DNA of 64,000 bases from Fervidobacterium changbaicum. Lineage in GTDB: Bacteria > Thermotogota > Thermotogae > Thermotogales > Fervidobacteriaceae. The notes under the pieces are model-generated. The model did not search any database, had not been told where the DNA came from, and saw only the letters and a program-made list of their open reading frames with translations. The stretch covers positions 1,860,001-1,924,000 of the forward strand of contig NZ_CP026721.1 in NCBI RefSeq assembly GCF_004117075.1, in the 5' to 3' direction. Positions 44,910 to 54,801 of the stretch are shown one piece after another (the first letter of the stretch is position 1; the number at the start of each line of letters is the position of its first letter). The translations under genes and the position numbers were made by a program.

Positions 44910-45167
44910 GTAATATGTGATTTCGAAATGTTTGGCTGGAATGTCAACACCAAGAATTGGAAGACACCTAAAAAAGCAATCTAATTGAAGTTTAACACTT
45001 TAACACCTCCCACCCCTGAGTAGTAGGGGGTGTTTCACCTCACCATAAGTTTATTTAGTACCCTCCGACACTTTTGTTACTAATGAAAACGAGAGTTTTG
45101 ATTTACCGTGCTCGAACATCAAAGCGACAAGAAACTTGTCGATAAGACTGCTTTCAAGAGTCCATAT

Positions 45168-46265
45168 TTAATTAGCTTCAGGAATGACCCAAAGACTCTT
45201 GTTGGAGAAATATAACTTTAGTTCAGAACCTGGTTGCGGTATACCACTCTCAACTGGGTTAGAAATTGTCGTCTTAAAAACTGTTCCATCCGATGCTACC
45301 ATCTCGCATTCAACAGCAGCTCCAACAAAGATTGAAGAAATAATTTTCCCTCGTATGAGATTTATCCTCTCTTCATCTTGGAAAGGTACGAGTTTGAAAG
45401 CTTCAGGTCTCAGGACAATTTTAACTTTTTGCCCCGGAGTGAGTGAAAAAATGTTCGGTACCGAGATACGCTTATTTTCAAATACACTGCAGAAAATATC
45501 GGCAATTTCATTGTTTGCGTTATCGACAGAACCGTCAAACAAATTTACCTTACCGATAAAGTCTGCAACGAACTCATTTTTTGGTTTTGAGTATATCTCA
45601 AACGGATTGCCGATTTGCATTATTCTTCCGCCATTCATGACTACAACTAGGTCTGACATGCTCATTGCTTCGATTTGATCATGTGTAACATACACAGTGG
45701 TTATATCAAGCTCTTTCTGGATTCTCTTTATCTCGATTCTCATCTGTTCTCTGAGCTTAGCATCAAGATTTGAAAGAGGTTCGTCCAAAAGTAATACGCT
45801 CGGTTCTACAACTAGGCTTCTTGCCAATGCAACCCGCTGCTGCTGTCCACCTGAGAGTTGTTCAGGCCTCCGCTTTTCAAGACCAATTAATCCTACTATT
45901 TCCATTATCCATTTGACTTTCTGCTTTACTTCAAAGTTTGGCAATTTTTTTATCCTGAGTCCAAAGGCTATATTCTCTTCGACCGTCATATGAGGAAAAA
46001 GGGCGTAACTTTGAAACACCATGGAGATATTTCGCTTATTAGGTGGTTCATTTGTGACGTCAGCACCGTCGAGTATGATTTTTCCAGAAGTGGGTATCTC
46101 GAAACCCGCAATCATCCTCAAAGTTGTAGTTTTACCACAGCCTGATGGACCCAGCAGAGTAACAAATTGTCCCTTTTCAACTCTTAAATCAAACGCTTCA
46201 ACCGCTACAGTTTCAGTTCCATAATTTCTGAATACCTTTGTTAATCCTTTTAATTCAAGACTCAT
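45168..46265 (-). CDS. ABC transporter ATP-binding protein, ferric-iron/spermidine type
   Basis: A 365-residue ATPase subunit: Walker A GPSGCGKTT, Q-loop MVFQSYALFPHM, signature LSGGQQQRVALARS, Walker B VLLLDEPLSNLDAKLR, His-switch VTHDQ, and a C-terminal TOBE domain (PEAFKLVP, then FVGAAVECEMV). FbpC/AfuC/PotA-like. It lies 4 bases downstream of the permease gene and is the last gene of a leftward three-gene transport operon. Confidence 0.9.
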   Translation of the reverse strand: MSLELKGLTKVFRNYGTETVAVEAFDLRVEKGQFVTLLGPSGCGKTTTLRMIAGFEIPTSGKIILDGADVTNEPPNKRNISMVFQSYALFPHMTVEENIAFGLRIKKLPNFEVKQKVKWIMEIVGLIGLEKRRPEQLSGGQQQRVALARSLVVEPSVLLLDEPLSNLDAKLREQMRIEIKRIQKELDITTVYVTHDQIEAMSMSDLVVVMNGGRIMQIGNPFEIYSKPKNEFVADFIGKVNLFDGSVDNANNEIADIFCSVFENKRISVPNIFSLTPGQKVKIVLRPEAFKLVPFQDEERINLIRGKIISSIFVGAAVECEMVASDGTVFKTTISNPVESGIPQPGSELKLYFSNKSLWVIPEAN

Positions 46266-46269
46266 TTTC

Positions 46270-47961
46270 TCAACCCCTTACCGAAGTATAGTTACTTATG
46301 CTAACTTTATTCTTCAAGAATATTTTCAAAACGCCGATAAAAACCATTATAATTAAGGTAAGCAAGGTGGAGAAGGCACAAGCCTCTGAAAGTCTGCCCG
46401 ATTCGGTTTGACTTAGAATTTGGACGGTGATAAGATTCCACCGACTCGAAACCAAAAATATTGCAGCACTTATCGCAGTCATTGCTCTCACAAATGCAAA
46501 GACAAGAGCTGAGAAGAAAGCAGGGGTTATCAATGGCAAGGTAATCTTCGCAAATACTTGCCTGTTGTTTGCCCGCAATGTAAATGCTGCTTCCTCAATT
46601 GAAGGATCAACTTGGTTGAGCAAGGCGATACCTGATTGAATTCCAACAGGCATATAACGAAATACGAAATTCAGAACCAAGATAGTCAACGTGCCTGTTA
46701 GAAGTAAAGGTGGCTTATTGAAAGCCAAAATGTACCCAATTCCAATGACTGTACCCGGTACTGCAAAACTAAGAAGTGATATGAACTCCATAACTCTCTT
46801 GCCTGGAAAGATTTTTCGGACAACTAAGAATGCTATTACCATACCAAAAACAGCTGAAATGGGTGTCGAAATCGATGCAATGGTAAGAGTTCCCCTAATC
46901 GCACTTCGCCCGACATCGAAGATGTATTTGAAATTGTCAAGTGTGAATTGATTGTTTGCACCCCAGGCTTTTGTAAACGCCCCCCAAAATATGATTCCGT
47001 AAACCAAAAGTATAAACAGTACGATAAACAAACATATGCTGAAAAGTATCCATTTTACAGGTTCGCTCACACTCTTGAGTACAGAGATAGTCGGCTTTCC
47101 AGTTACTGTGTAGTACTTTTTCTTCTCAAGAAAGTACTTTTGAATTATAAAAGCCAGCAGCGATGGAATTAATAACCAAACGGATAATGTTGCACCACTT
47201 CTTAGGTCGTACATCCCTGTTATTTGAAGATAGGCCTGGACAGAAAGTATTGGGAACTTGCTTCCTGCAAGTATCAACGGATTACCAAAATCCGCAAGAG
47301 ACTCAATGAAGAGCACAAGCATAGTGCTTGCGATACCAGGAACAGATAGAGGCAAAACGACTTTGTAGAAAACTTGCCATCGGCTAGCTCCTAGGTTGAA
47401 AGCTGCATCTTCTAAAGTCGGGCTTATTGTTGAAAGTACACCATCAAGGGTTATAAAAGCAACAGGGAAAAAACAAAGTACTTGCGCTAACATCAGACCG
47501 GGTAGGCCATAAATGTAGATGTTTGAGAATCCAAGCAATTTTGATGTTATGAGGCCATTTGCACCAAAGAGCATAATGAGTGAGAGTGCACCCACAAATG
47601 GAGGAAAAATGACTGGCATTATGGCAATTGTTCTAAAGAATGATTTGAACGGAATGTCTGTTCTGTTAATCGTGTATGCAAACAAATAACCAACAGCTGT
47701 GCCGAGTAAAGCAGTGAGAAACGCTACTAAGAGACTATTTACAAAACCGCGTCTGAAGTAGTTGTTTTGTAAAGCGTTTTTGTAGACTTCCAACGTGAAG
47801 TTACCATTGCTATCGGTCAGGCTTATCTGGAAGATTTTATACAGTGGGAATATTATGAAAATTACCAAAAGTGCAAAAACGACAAATATTGTTGTAAGCA
47901 ATGCAGGTTCTTTCAAAAGTTTAAGCAGGTACGATTTTAATTCACCCTTAGAGTAGTTCAT
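46270..47961 (-). CDS. ABC transporter permease, fused two-domain FbpB type
   Basis: A 563-residue permease with about 12 helices in two MetI-like halves. Each half has an EAA loop: EDAAFNLGASRWQVFYKVVLPL in shortened form EDAAFNLGAS, and EEAAFTLRANNRQVF with PLITPAFF. Such fused proteins are typical of ferric-iron (FbpB, AfuB) importers. The frame is open from 48015, but ATG 47961 follows TGAGGTGATCGTA. A terminator hairpin separates it from the binding-protein gene. Confidence 0.88.
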   Translation of the reverse strand: MNYSKGELKSYLLKLLKEPALLTTIFVVFALLVIFIIFPLYKIFQISLTDSNGNFTLEVYKNALQNNYFRRGFVNSLLVAFLTALLGTAVGYLFAYTINRTDIPFKSFFRTIAIMPVIFPPFVGALSLIMLFGANGLITSKLLGFSNIYIYGLPGLMLAQVLCFFPVAFITLDGVLSTISPTLEDAAFNLGASRWQVFYKVVLPLSVPGIASTMLVLFIESLADFGNPLILAGSKFPILSVQAYLQITGMYDLRSGATLSVWLLIPSLLAFIIQKYFLEKKKYYTVTGKPTISVLKSVSEPVKWILFSICLFIVLFILLVYGIIFWGAFTKAWGANNQFTLDNFKYIFDVGRSAIRGTLTIASISTPISAVFGMVIAFLVVRKIFPGKRVMEFISLLSFAVPGTVIGIGYILAFNKPPLLLTGTLTILVLNFVFRYMPVGIQSGIALLNQVDPSIEEAAFTLRANNRQVFAKITLPLITPAFFSALVFAFVRAMTAISAAIFLVSSRWNLITVQILSQTESGRLSEACAFSTLLTLIIMVFIGVLKIFLKNKVSISNYTSVRG

Positions 47962-48001
47962 TACGATCACCTCACAACAAGCTTTGTGCAAGTCAAGTAA
48001 C

Positions 48002-48030
48002 AGAAAAAGGGGCACATGGCCCCTTTTTCT
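48002..48030 (-). terminator. Partial terminator between binding protein and permease genes
   Basis: AGAAAAAGGGGC and GCCCCTTTTTCT form a 12-bp stem with loop ACATG; read leftward it ends in U5. Its place after the binding-protein gene fits attenuation that makes more binding protein than permease. Confidence 0.75.
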
Positions 48031-48046
48031 TCAATTGGGGAAGAGC

Positions 48047-49039
48047 TTAATAGGGTAAAACCTCGTTTATCCACCTGTTCACAATTCTTGTTTTATTGTC
48101 GGCAGCCCACTTCGGATCTACGTGAATGAGTTTTATCGATGAGAGTGAAGGGAGATTTCCAAAATCAACATCTGTTCGAATCGGATAGAAGTATGTTTTT
48201 TGGTTGATAATTTCCTGCTGTCCCTTTTTTGAAATGACCCACTCAACAAGTTTTTGAGCTTCTTCAATATTTTTCGCACCCTTTATAATCGACATACACG
48301 CAACTTCGTACGGTACTCCTTCTTTCGGGAAAACAATCTTCACATTGTAACCTTGATCCATGAATTGGAAGAACGCAGGTGTGAACTGGATTCCAAAGAC
48401 TGCTTCGCCAATTGCTACTGCCTTGGAAGGAGCTGTACCGCTCTGTGTATACGTTTGGACGTTTGGAGCCATTAATTTCAGAAATTTCATAGCAGCATCC
48501 TCACCCAAGATTTTTATTAGGCCAGTTACGAAAGTATACCCGGTACCGGAAGACTGTGGGTTAGGATACTGTATTGTTTTTTTATACACACTCTTCAGCA
48601 GGTCGTTCCAGCTCTGAGGTAGTGGGAGCTTGAGCTTCTCCAGCATTGTCATATTTACACCTATACCGAGCGGGTTCATGTATATCGGATAGTAGTATCC
48701 TTCCTTGTCGTAAAATCTTGTCGATATCTCTTTGGGAACTGTTATCTTGAATGGTTGTGTTAATCCTCTTTCTTTGGCAATAATGTGGTTTTCCATTGGA
48801 GCACCAAACCAGACATCTGCTTGCGGATTTTGCTTCTCTGCCTCGATTCGAGCTAAAGCAGGACCTGAAGAAAGGAAGACAAAATCAACATCTATTCCAG
48901 TGTCTTTGGTAAATGCACTAAGTATTTTTCGTGCGTTTGCTTCATCAACACTTGAATAGACAATTAACTTCTTCGAAAATGCCACGTTGGTAACAAGGAG
49001 AGACAATACAAGTAATACAAACAGTAACTTTTTCAACAT
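48047..49039 (-). CDS. ABC transporter binding protein, ferric-iron type
   Basis: A 330-residue periplasmic binding protein of the FbpA/AfuA group. It has a signal peptide (KKLLFVLLVLSLLVTNVAFS), then LIVYSSVDEANARKILSAF, and ADVWFGAPMENHI, a typical block. Phosphonate-type and iron-type members share this plan; iron is the leading guess, the Tyr pair for metal binding not being certain. ATG 49039 follows AACTGGAGGTGAAAGA; the longer frame from 49123 lacks such a site. First gene of the leftward operon. Confidence 0.85.
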   Translation of the reverse strand: MLKKLLFVLLVLSLLVTNVAFSKKLIVYSSVDEANARKILSAFTKDTGIDVDFVFLSSGPALARIEAEKQNPQADVWFGAPMENHIIAKERGLTQPFKITVPKEISTRFYDKEGYYYPIYMNPLGIGVNMTMLEKLKLPLPQSWNDLLKSVYKKTIQYPNPQSSGTGYTFVTGLIKILGEDAAMKFLKLMAPNVQTYTQSGTAPSKAVAIGEAVFGIQFTPAFFQFMDQGYNVKIVFPKEGVPYEVACMSIIKGAKNIEEAQKLVEWVISKKGQQEIINQKTYFYPIRTDVDFGNLPSLSSIKLIHVDPKWAADNKTRIVNRWINEVLPY

Positions 49040-49203
49040 TCTTTCACCTCCAGTTATTTTGGTATGAAGGTATTTTAATATAAAGAACTTTGTGAACAAA
49101 ATTGAAAAATCACGCGAATACAAGCGTATAATAGGCTTAAGATTAAAAATCCAAGGTTATCTTAACGCTGCTCACAGAAGCACTGCCAGAGAGTATAACC
49201 TCT

Positions 49204-50175
49204 TCAGGGGTTTGAAGGCAGACCAGTCTCAAAGAACTCATGTAAGGCCTGGATGTTCTTTTCAATATCAGTGTCAAATATCCATTGCTTCACACCATCG
49301 ATAACAGTGTATCCTTCTCGGAAAGAACCGTTGATTGGTATTCTGATGCGTTCAAGTGTATATTTTGAGTAATTTTTTGTTGCAAGTGAAATTATTTCGC
49401 TTCGTGTTAAGTTTGTTTCGATATACGGCAACACCATGTCAATTATACGCAGCTTTGTGGAAATGGAAGCGTTCTTTAGCTTTTCGAATACTTGTTCGAG
49501 AACCCGCTGTTGTCGTTGGACTCTTTCATAGTCTCCATTGCCTACGTACCTTATTCTTACATAACCGAGAGCTTGTCTACCATTAAGTCGTTGTAACCCG
49601 GGGCGTTTTACTTCAGGTACATCACCGCCTATGAGGTTTTTAACTTCTCGCATGTTTATGTTTATATGCTCCAGTTCATAGTACTTAACGTCTATATCAA
49701 CCCCACCAACCGCATCGATTATCTTTTCAAATCCACGGAAATCGACGGTAGCATACTTTGTTAGCGAGAGCTTGAAGGTTCGGTTTAGTGTTGAAAGTGC
49801 CAATTTAGGTCCTCCAAGTTCGTACGCACTGTTGATTTTCCGCTTGCCGTAGGTTGGAACATATACATAAAGGTCACGCATTATCGAAGCAAGTTTGATT
49901 TTCTTCTTTGCGTGGTCAATTAGTAGTATCATGATCGTATCACTGCGGGCACGTTCTCCTTCTTGTCTTGCATCTAATCCGAAGAGTGCGATTGCGAATT
50001 TCGATGATGTTGACTTTTCAGTTTGGCCCTCAGTATGAGCATTAACCTCTTCAGGTTTGAATTCTGCCGTGAAAGTAATATGCGAGATTTTTGTCTCGAA
50101 ATATATCCACAGGATGAATCCGGTGATTGATATTGTGAGTAGAATCGCCAAGAGAGTTTTTAAAAACGAGCCCAA
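49204..50175 (-). CDS. LCP (LytR-CpsA-Psr) family cell-envelope ligase
   Basis: A 323-residue LCP protein. One N-terminal membrane helix (LKTLLAILLTISITGFILWI) is followed by an extracytoplasmic catalytic domain with FGLDARQEGERARSDTIMIL (the pyrophosphate-binding Asp and Arg), IMRDLYVYVP and GRQALGYVRIRY. Known members join lipid-carried glycans to the cell wall. Start is TTG, with AGGGAGGCATCACCG before it. Next to a GT2 transferase, so it probably attaches the surface polysaccharide. Confidence 0.9.
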   Translation of the reverse strand: MGSFLKTLLAILLTISITGFILWIYFETKISHITFTAEFKPEEVNAHTEGQTEKSTSSKFAIALFGLDARQEGERARSDTIMILLIDHAKKKIKLASIMRDLYVYVPTYGKRKINSAYELGGPKLALSTLNRTFKLSLTKYATVDFRGFEKIIDAVGGVDIDVKYYELEHININMREVKNLIGGDVPEVKRPGLQRLNGRQALGYVRIRYVGNGDYERVQRQQRVLEQVFEKLKNASISTKLRIIDMVLPYIETNLTRSEIISLATKNYSKYTLERIRIPINGSFREGYTVIDGVKQWIFDTDIEKNIQALHEFFETGLPSNP

Positions 50176-50192
50176 CGGTGATGCCTCCCTTT

Positions 50193-51197
50193 CTATTCTG
50201 CCTTTTTGACAAGTCCAACAAGTGAACCTGTTCCGTACGATATGTGCAAAATCAAGAATGAAGTTAACGTATAGAAAAATATGCTATTGTCGTTGTGTTT
50301 GGTGCTTACAGATGCCGAGAATATGGTAACCATTGCTAAGTAAAGTGAAAGAGGAACCAAGCCAAGTAGTTTAAAGAAAGTTGGGATGACCAGAATTGAG
50401 AGGGTTACAGCCAAAATGAGTAGATAAATGACAAAAAACAAAGGAATTAAGTGCCTTAGCTTGTATGCTTTTTTCACGTGCTTTCGGCTGTGGGTAACCC
50501 AAAATCCGTTTGAAAAGTTGTTTTGCCAAAGTCCTTTGAATGTATCTCTGGCAAAGTAGTACACTTTTGCTTGTGGAACGAGCATGATTCTATATCCCGC
50601 ATCTTTGAGCCTTATGTTGAATTCTATATCCTGATTTCTTGTCAATCTTTCATCGAACAGTCCGACCTTTTCAAAGATTTCTTTTTTGTAAATTCCATAA
50701 GCTACCGTGTCGACGTATTCATTCTTCTGAGCGCCTGTTCTGTACTTTGCCCCACCAACTCCGAATGGATGTTTCAATACCTCAGCTATTGCAATAGCTT
50801 TTGGAGTGTTGCTTCTTGGAAGTGTCTCCATAAGTCCGCCAGCTACATCGCACATGTTCTGCTCAAGCACATTCACGCAAGTAGATATGTAATTACTTGA
50901 GTACGTGGCATGTCCGCTTGCTATCATGATGTATTCACCAGATGCGTTCTGAATACCGATGTTTAGCCCAGCTGGTGTGTGGCGTTTAGGGTTTTCAAGG
51001 AGTTTTATTTTTCCTGGATGTTTTTCGATGTATCGTTCAACTATCTGCCTTGTTTTGTCTGTGCTCATTCCATCAACGACAATTATTTCGATATTTTCGT
51101 ATTCGTTTTCAAGAAGGCTTTCGATGGTTTTAGAAACGGTCTTTTCTTCGTTTCGAACGGGGAGAACTACTGAAACGAGTGGTTCATTTTGGCTCAT
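50193..51197 (-). CDS. GT2 glycosyltransferase with C-terminal membrane helices
   Basis: A 334-residue family 2 transferase, ExoA-like. The GT-A fold is seen in SVVLPVRNEEKTVSKTIESL, IIVVDGMSTDKTRQI and RNQDIEFNIRLKDAGYRI (in place of the usual ED acid motif). Three helices near the C terminus (PLFFVIYLLILAVTLSILVI and others) anchor it in the inner membrane. ATG 51197 follows CATGTGGAGGTAGTCTA. Its 3' half is copied at 43666-44254. Likely builds a surface glycan with the LCP ligase gene, 17 bases downstream. Confidence 0.88.
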   Translation of the reverse strand: MSQNEPLVSVVLPVRNEEKTVSKTIESLLENEYENIEIIVVDGMSTDKTRQIVERYIEKHPGKIKLLENPKRHTPAGLNIGIQNASGEYIMIASGHATYSSNYISTCVNVLEQNMCDVAGGLMETLPRSNTPKAIAIAEVLKHPFGVGGAKYRTGAQKNEYVDTVAYGIYKKEIFEKVGLFDERLTRNQDIEFNIRLKDAGYRIMLVPQAKVYYFARDTFKGLWQNNFSNGFWVTHSRKHVKKAYKLRHLIPLFFVIYLLILAVTLSILVIPTFFKLLGLVPLSLYLAMVTIFSASVSTKHNDNSIFFYTLTSFLILHISYGTGSLVGLVKKAE

Positions 51198-51364
51198 TAG
51201 ACTACCTCCACATGGATTTGTTTTCTTATCTTGCACTGATAGTATAACTCAAAGTTTTGTGTTTTTGAATACGTTCAGCCATCACTTATTAACAATTTAA
51301 AACTGTGGTGGTAAAATCTTGGTGGAGTGCTGAACTGAGAAAACTTTTGAAAGGGAGTGATTAC

Positions 51365-51994
51365 ATGCAAGGAAGTGCTCAAAGAGAAATAGACACCGTG
51401 GTCTTCGATTTGGGGAGAGTGCTCATACACTGGGACCCATATGGGTATATGGTTGAGAAGTTTGGCGAGGATGTAGCAAAACGGTTGATGGAAAGGGTTT
51501 TCAATGTCCCGGAATGGAATTTGATGGATAAGGGTGAGATTTCTGAAGCACAGCTTTGGAGGATCATGGAGGAAAGGTATCCTGAAGATGCTCAGTACAT
51601 CAGGCACATGAAAAATGCAGTGTTGAGCTTGCTAAAACCGATTGAAGAGAATGTGAGCCTGTTGCCTTCTTTGAAAGTGCACGGATACAGGTTGTGCGTG
51701 CTTTCGAATTTCAGTTATAAATCTTTTGAATACGTGTATAACACGTTTGAGTTTTTCAAATACTTCGACTGCATGGTGATTTCAAGCCATGTGAAGAAGA
51801 TTAAGCCAAACGAGGACATCTTCTACGAGCTGATGGAACGATGCGGTGTGAAACCCTCGACTTCATTGTTCATCGATGATAGGGCGGATAACATTGAAAC
51901 AGCCATCAGGCTCGGGTTCAATGTGATTCATTTGACGGAATATGGTAAGCTCAAGGAAAAACTGGAAGAGGTTTTGAAGATGGAACTTTACTGA
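51365..51994 (+). CDS. HAD-superfamily hydrolase, YihX-like
   Basis: A 209-residue HAD hydrolase. Motif I reads VVFDLGRVLIHWD, with Gly where phosphatases usually have the second Asp, a form common in the YihX/haloacid-dehalogenase-like group. Motif II is CVLSNFSYKS, motif III HVKKIKPNEDIF (Lys) and motif IV FIDDRADNI. A sugar-phosphate or similar small phosphate is the probable substrate. ATG 51365 follows GAAAGGGAGTGATTAC. Confidence 0.85.
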   Translation: MQGSAQREIDTVVFDLGRVLIHWDPYGYMVEKFGEDVAKRLMERVFNVPEWNLMDKGEISEAQLWRIMEERYPEDAQYIRHMKNAVLSLLKPIEENVSLLPSLKVHGYRLCVLSNFSYKSFEYVYNTFEFFKYFDCMVISSHVKKIKPNEDIFYELMERCGVKPSTSLFIDDRADNIETAIRLGFNVIHLTEYGKLKEKLEEVLKMELY

Positions 51995-52032
51995 AATGCT
52001 GAAAATCTTACGATAGTGTTGGGGGGATGGGC

Positions 52033-52941
52033 ATGGGGAATGCGAGACATCGTATATCGGCTGAACACAGGATTTATGCGTTTTGCTCAGATGTTAAGCC
52101 TGCTTTGTTTGTAGAGAGCGGTGATGAGGTAGAGTTCGAAACACTGGATTGTTTTTCCAACCAGATTAGAAGCTGCGAAGATAAGCTGGAAAATTTGAAT
52201 TGGTCTGAAGTTAATCCGGCAACGGGACCTGTTTTTGTCAATGGCTCAATGCCTGGGGATGTCTTGGAAATTGAAATAATCGACATTGAAGTGGCTGAAA
52301 GAGGGGTAATGGTCACTGGCAAGGGCTTGGGCCCACTAGGAGAGAGGTTTGAAGAGTATTTCACTAAGATTGTGGAAATAAAAGATGGAAAGGCGATTTT
52401 TAACGGATTAAAGTTACCCATAGAACCTATGATCGGCGTCATTGGTGTTGCACCAAAAGAGGGCTGTGTCAACTGCGGAACGCCGGGATACCACGGTGGT
52501 AACCTCGACACAAAGTACATTAAGAAAGGTGCGAAAGTGCTGTTGCCTGTTTCTGTCGAAGGTGCGCTGCTTGCACTTGGAGATTTGCACGCACTGATGG
52601 GTGATGGGGAAATCTGCGGGACTGGCATTGAAGTGCCCGGAAAGGTAGTTGCTAAGGTGAGAGTGAGAAAGGGTTTAAAGTTGAAAAATCCAATGGTGAT
52701 TTGTGAAGAAGGTGTGTTTGCACTCGCATCAGCTCAGAGTTTGGACGAGGCGGTCAAGTGTGCAGTGGAAAATATGGCGGAGGTTATAACAAGCTATTCT
52801 GAGATCCCGCTAGAAGAACTCGTGATGCTGATGAGCATCGTTGGAGATACTCAAATTTCACAAATCGTTGATCCACTTGTGACAGCAAGGTTCAGAATGC
52901 CAGTGAATGTGCTTAGACAGTTGGGGATTGATGTTTTTTAG
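52033..52941 (+). CDS. Acetamidase/formamidase family protein
   Basis: A 302-residue FmdA/AmdA-type amidase, which hydrolyses short amides to acid and ammonia. Family blocks are ATGPVFVNGSMPGDVLEIEI, GVIGVAPKEG, TPGYHGGNLDTKYI and LGDLHALMGDGEICGTGIE, containing the conserved acidic, His and Gly residues near the zinc site. Length is typical for this bacterial type. ATG 52033 is preferred to 52027 because GGGGGG lies directly before the latter. Unlinked in function to its neighbours as far as can be seen. Confidence 0.88.
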   Translation: MGNARHRISAEHRIYAFCSDVKPALFVESGDEVEFETLDCFSNQIRSCEDKLENLNWSEVNPATGPVFVNGSMPGDVLEIEIIDIEVAERGVMVTGKGLGPLGERFEEYFTKIVEIKDGKAIFNGLKLPIEPMIGVIGVAPKEGCVNCGTPGYHGGNLDTKYIKKGAKVLLPVSVEGALLALGDLHALMGDGEICGTGIEVPGKVVAKVRVRKGLKLKNPMVICEEGVFALASAQSLDEAVKCAVENMAEVITSYSEIPLEELVMLMSIVGDTQISQIVDPLVTARFRMPVNVLRQLGIDVF

Positions 52942-52997
52942 ATCTGCTTGGTTAGGAATATCAAAACGTGTGTTAAATGATTTCGAGGAGGGGTTCT

Positions 52998-53747
52998 ATG
53001 ATTTCACCAAGCGCTAAGATTGGTAAAAACGTAATGTTCGGTGAGAATGTTGTGATTGAGGGGAACGTTGTGATAGGTGATAATGTTGTTATCGGGCACA
53101 ACGTAGTGATACGAAAAGATACTGTAATCGGTGAAGGGAGCGTTATTGGGGATAATACCGTTCTGGGGAAAAAACCGTTCAAGGCATCGGCATCGGCAAC
53201 CACCGATGAGAAAGAACTTGAGCCTCTTGTAATTGGTAAATACGTTACCATCGGTGCTGGGTGTGTGGTGTACAGAGGAGCTGTGTTGCACGATTTCGTA
53301 TTCGTCGGGGATTTGGCGAGCATTAGGGAAGATGTAGAGATTGGGGAGTATACGATAATCGGTAGAGGGGTGGCTGTTGAGAATAAGACGAAGATAGGCA
53401 AGTATGTGAAGATAGAGACGAATGCGTACATAACTGCGATTTCGACGATAGAAGATTACTGTTTCGTCGCACCGAACGTGACTTTCACAAATGATAACTT
53501 CTTGGGAAGAACGGAAGAAAGAAAGAAGTACTTCAAAGGACCTACACTGAAGAAAGGTGCAAGGATTGGTGCGAATTCGACAATACTGCCGGGTGTAGTC
53601 ATAGCTGAAGATACTCTGGTTGCCGCTGGTTCTGTTGTGACTAAAGACACGATGCCAAGGAAAATATACCTCGGCGTGCCAGCAAAGGAATTCAAAGATG
53701 TCCCATCTGAGCAATTGTTGGAGAATCAGGTGTATTACAAAGGGTGA
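52998..53747 (+). CDS. Hexapeptide-repeat acyltransferase
   Basis: A 249-residue left-handed beta-helix protein with a long run of hexapeptide turns (IGKNVMFGENVVIEGNVVIG and onward), a central loop and a second run ending KKGARIGANSTILPGVVIAE and LGVPAKEFKDVP. It resembles WbpD/WlbB-type sugar N-acetyltransferases. Near the polysaccharide genes, so a role in modifying an amino sugar is plausible. ATG 52998 follows GAGGAGGGGTTCT. It ends 5 bases before the next gene. Confidence 0.82.
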   Translation: MISPSAKIGKNVMFGENVVIEGNVVIGDNVVIGHNVVIRKDTVIGEGSVIGDNTVLGKKPFKASASATTDEKELEPLVIGKYVTIGAGCVVYRGAVLHDFVFVGDLASIREDVEIGEYTIIGRGVAVENKTKIGKYVKIETNAYITAISTIEDYCFVAPNVTFTNDNFLGRTEERKKYFKGPTLKKGARIGANSTILPGVVIAEDTLVAAGSVVTKDTMPRKIYLGVPAKEFKDVPSEQLLENQVYYKG

Positions 53748-53752
53748 GCTGA

Positions 53753-54658
53753 TTGACAGCTTCGTATATCTCGGCTTTCAAGAATGGTATACTTGAGAGT
53801 AGGGCAAAAGAACTCATGAGCCATCTTGAAGAGTGTGATTTGTGTCCTCATATGTGCAAGGTGAATAGATTTGAGGGCAAACTGGGGTTTTGCAGAGCGA
53901 GTGCGGATGTTGAAATTGCAAGTTTTGGTCCTCACTTTGGGGAAGAGTCCGTGCTCGTTGGTAGGAACGGTTCTGGGACCATCTTCTTCACGCACTGCAA
54001 TATGCGGTGTGTGTTTTGCCAAAACTACCACATAAGCCAGCTTGGAGAGGGAAGAAGGGTTAGCGTTGAAGAACTTGCAGAAATTATGTTAACACTTCAA
54101 AAAATGGGTTGCCACAACATCAACCTCGTCACTCCTACGCATTACATCCCGCAGATTGTGTCTGCTTTGGTGATTGCTGCTGAGAATGGATTGAATATCC
54201 CTTTGGTCTACAACTGCGGTGGGTATGAAAGGAGAGAGATTATAGCCCTGCTTGATGGTATAGTGGATATATACATGCCCGATTTTAAGTACGGTGATAA
54301 TGAGAGAGCAAAGTGCTATTCTATGGTTGTAAATTACGCAAAACATGCCAAAGAATCGCTTATCGAAATGCAAAGGCAGGTTGGAGATTTGGTTGTCGAT
54401 GAGCGTGGGATAGCCATGAGAGGTTTGATAATCAGGCATTTGGTGATGCCCAACAACGTCGCAGAAAGCAAAAAGGTGCTGGAGTTCGTAGCAAAGGAAG
54501 TATCACCAAAAGCGTATTTGAATATCATGGCTCAGTATTATCCAACGTTCAAAGCACACATATATCCAGAAATCGCAAGGAGAATAACTTACAAAGAATA
54601 CGAAGAAGTCCTTGAGATTGCCAAGTCGATAAGTTCTGAGTTTAGGTTCGCTGATTAG
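53753..54658 (+). CDS. Radical-SAM protein, PflX-like
   Basis: A 301-residue radical-SAM protein. The cluster-binding motif is HCNMRCVFCQNYHIS (CxxxCxxC). An N-terminal Cys group (CDLCPHMCKVNR, then GFCRA) precedes it, as in proteins annotated as pyruvate formate-lyase activating enzyme homologues (PflX). YMPDFKYGD and IRHLVMPNNV are other family blocks. The substrate of PflX proteins is not established. Start is TTG 53753 with AAAGGGTGAGC. Confidence 0.87.
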   Translation: MTASYISAFKNGILESRAKELMSHLEECDLCPHMCKVNRFEGKLGFCRASADVEIASFGPHFGEESVLVGRNGSGTIFFTHCNMRCVFCQNYHISQLGEGRRVSVEELAEIMLTLQKMGCHNINLVTPTHYIPQIVSALVIAAENGLNIPLVYNCGGYERREIIALLDGIVDIYMPDFKYGDNERAKCYSMVVNYAKHAKESLIEMQRQVGDLVVDERGIAMRGLIIRHLVMPNNVAESKKVLEFVAKEVSPKAYLNIMAQYYPTFKAHIYPEIARRITYKEYEEVLEIAKSISSEFRFAD

Positions 54659-54679
54659 TTGGTTCGTTAGTTTGTGCAT

Positions 54680-54727
54680 CTGTCGAGCCTGTCCGAAATT
54701 TGTCGAGCTTGTCGACGGTGTCGAGCG
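54680..54727. repeat. 48-bp direct repeat, left copy
   Basis: A perfect match to 55960-56007. It is made of variants of TGTCGAGC (TGTCGAGCCTGTCC, TGTCGAGCTTGTCG, TGTCGAGCG) around GAAATT. The two copies flank the ATPase gene. Confidence 0.95.
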
Positions 54728-54746
54728 AAACAAGTTTAGTGTATGG

Positions 54747-54752
54747 TATAAT
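54747..54752 (+). promoter_or_regulatory. Probable -10 box of the ATPase gene
   Basis: TATAAT, 50 bases before GTG 54802. A -35 box, if present, would fall at the end of the 48-bp repeat and is weak. It argues for a start downstream of this point. Confidence 0.5.
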
Positions 54753-54801
54753 TGAGCTGGGAGAACTTGGAAATGGATTTTCTAAGAATTGGGGTGAAAT
54801 A

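Noticed and set aside
45001-45040. Inverted repeat AACACCTCC...GGGGGTGTT as a terminator
   Set aside because: The stem is interrupted and no T run follows in either direction.
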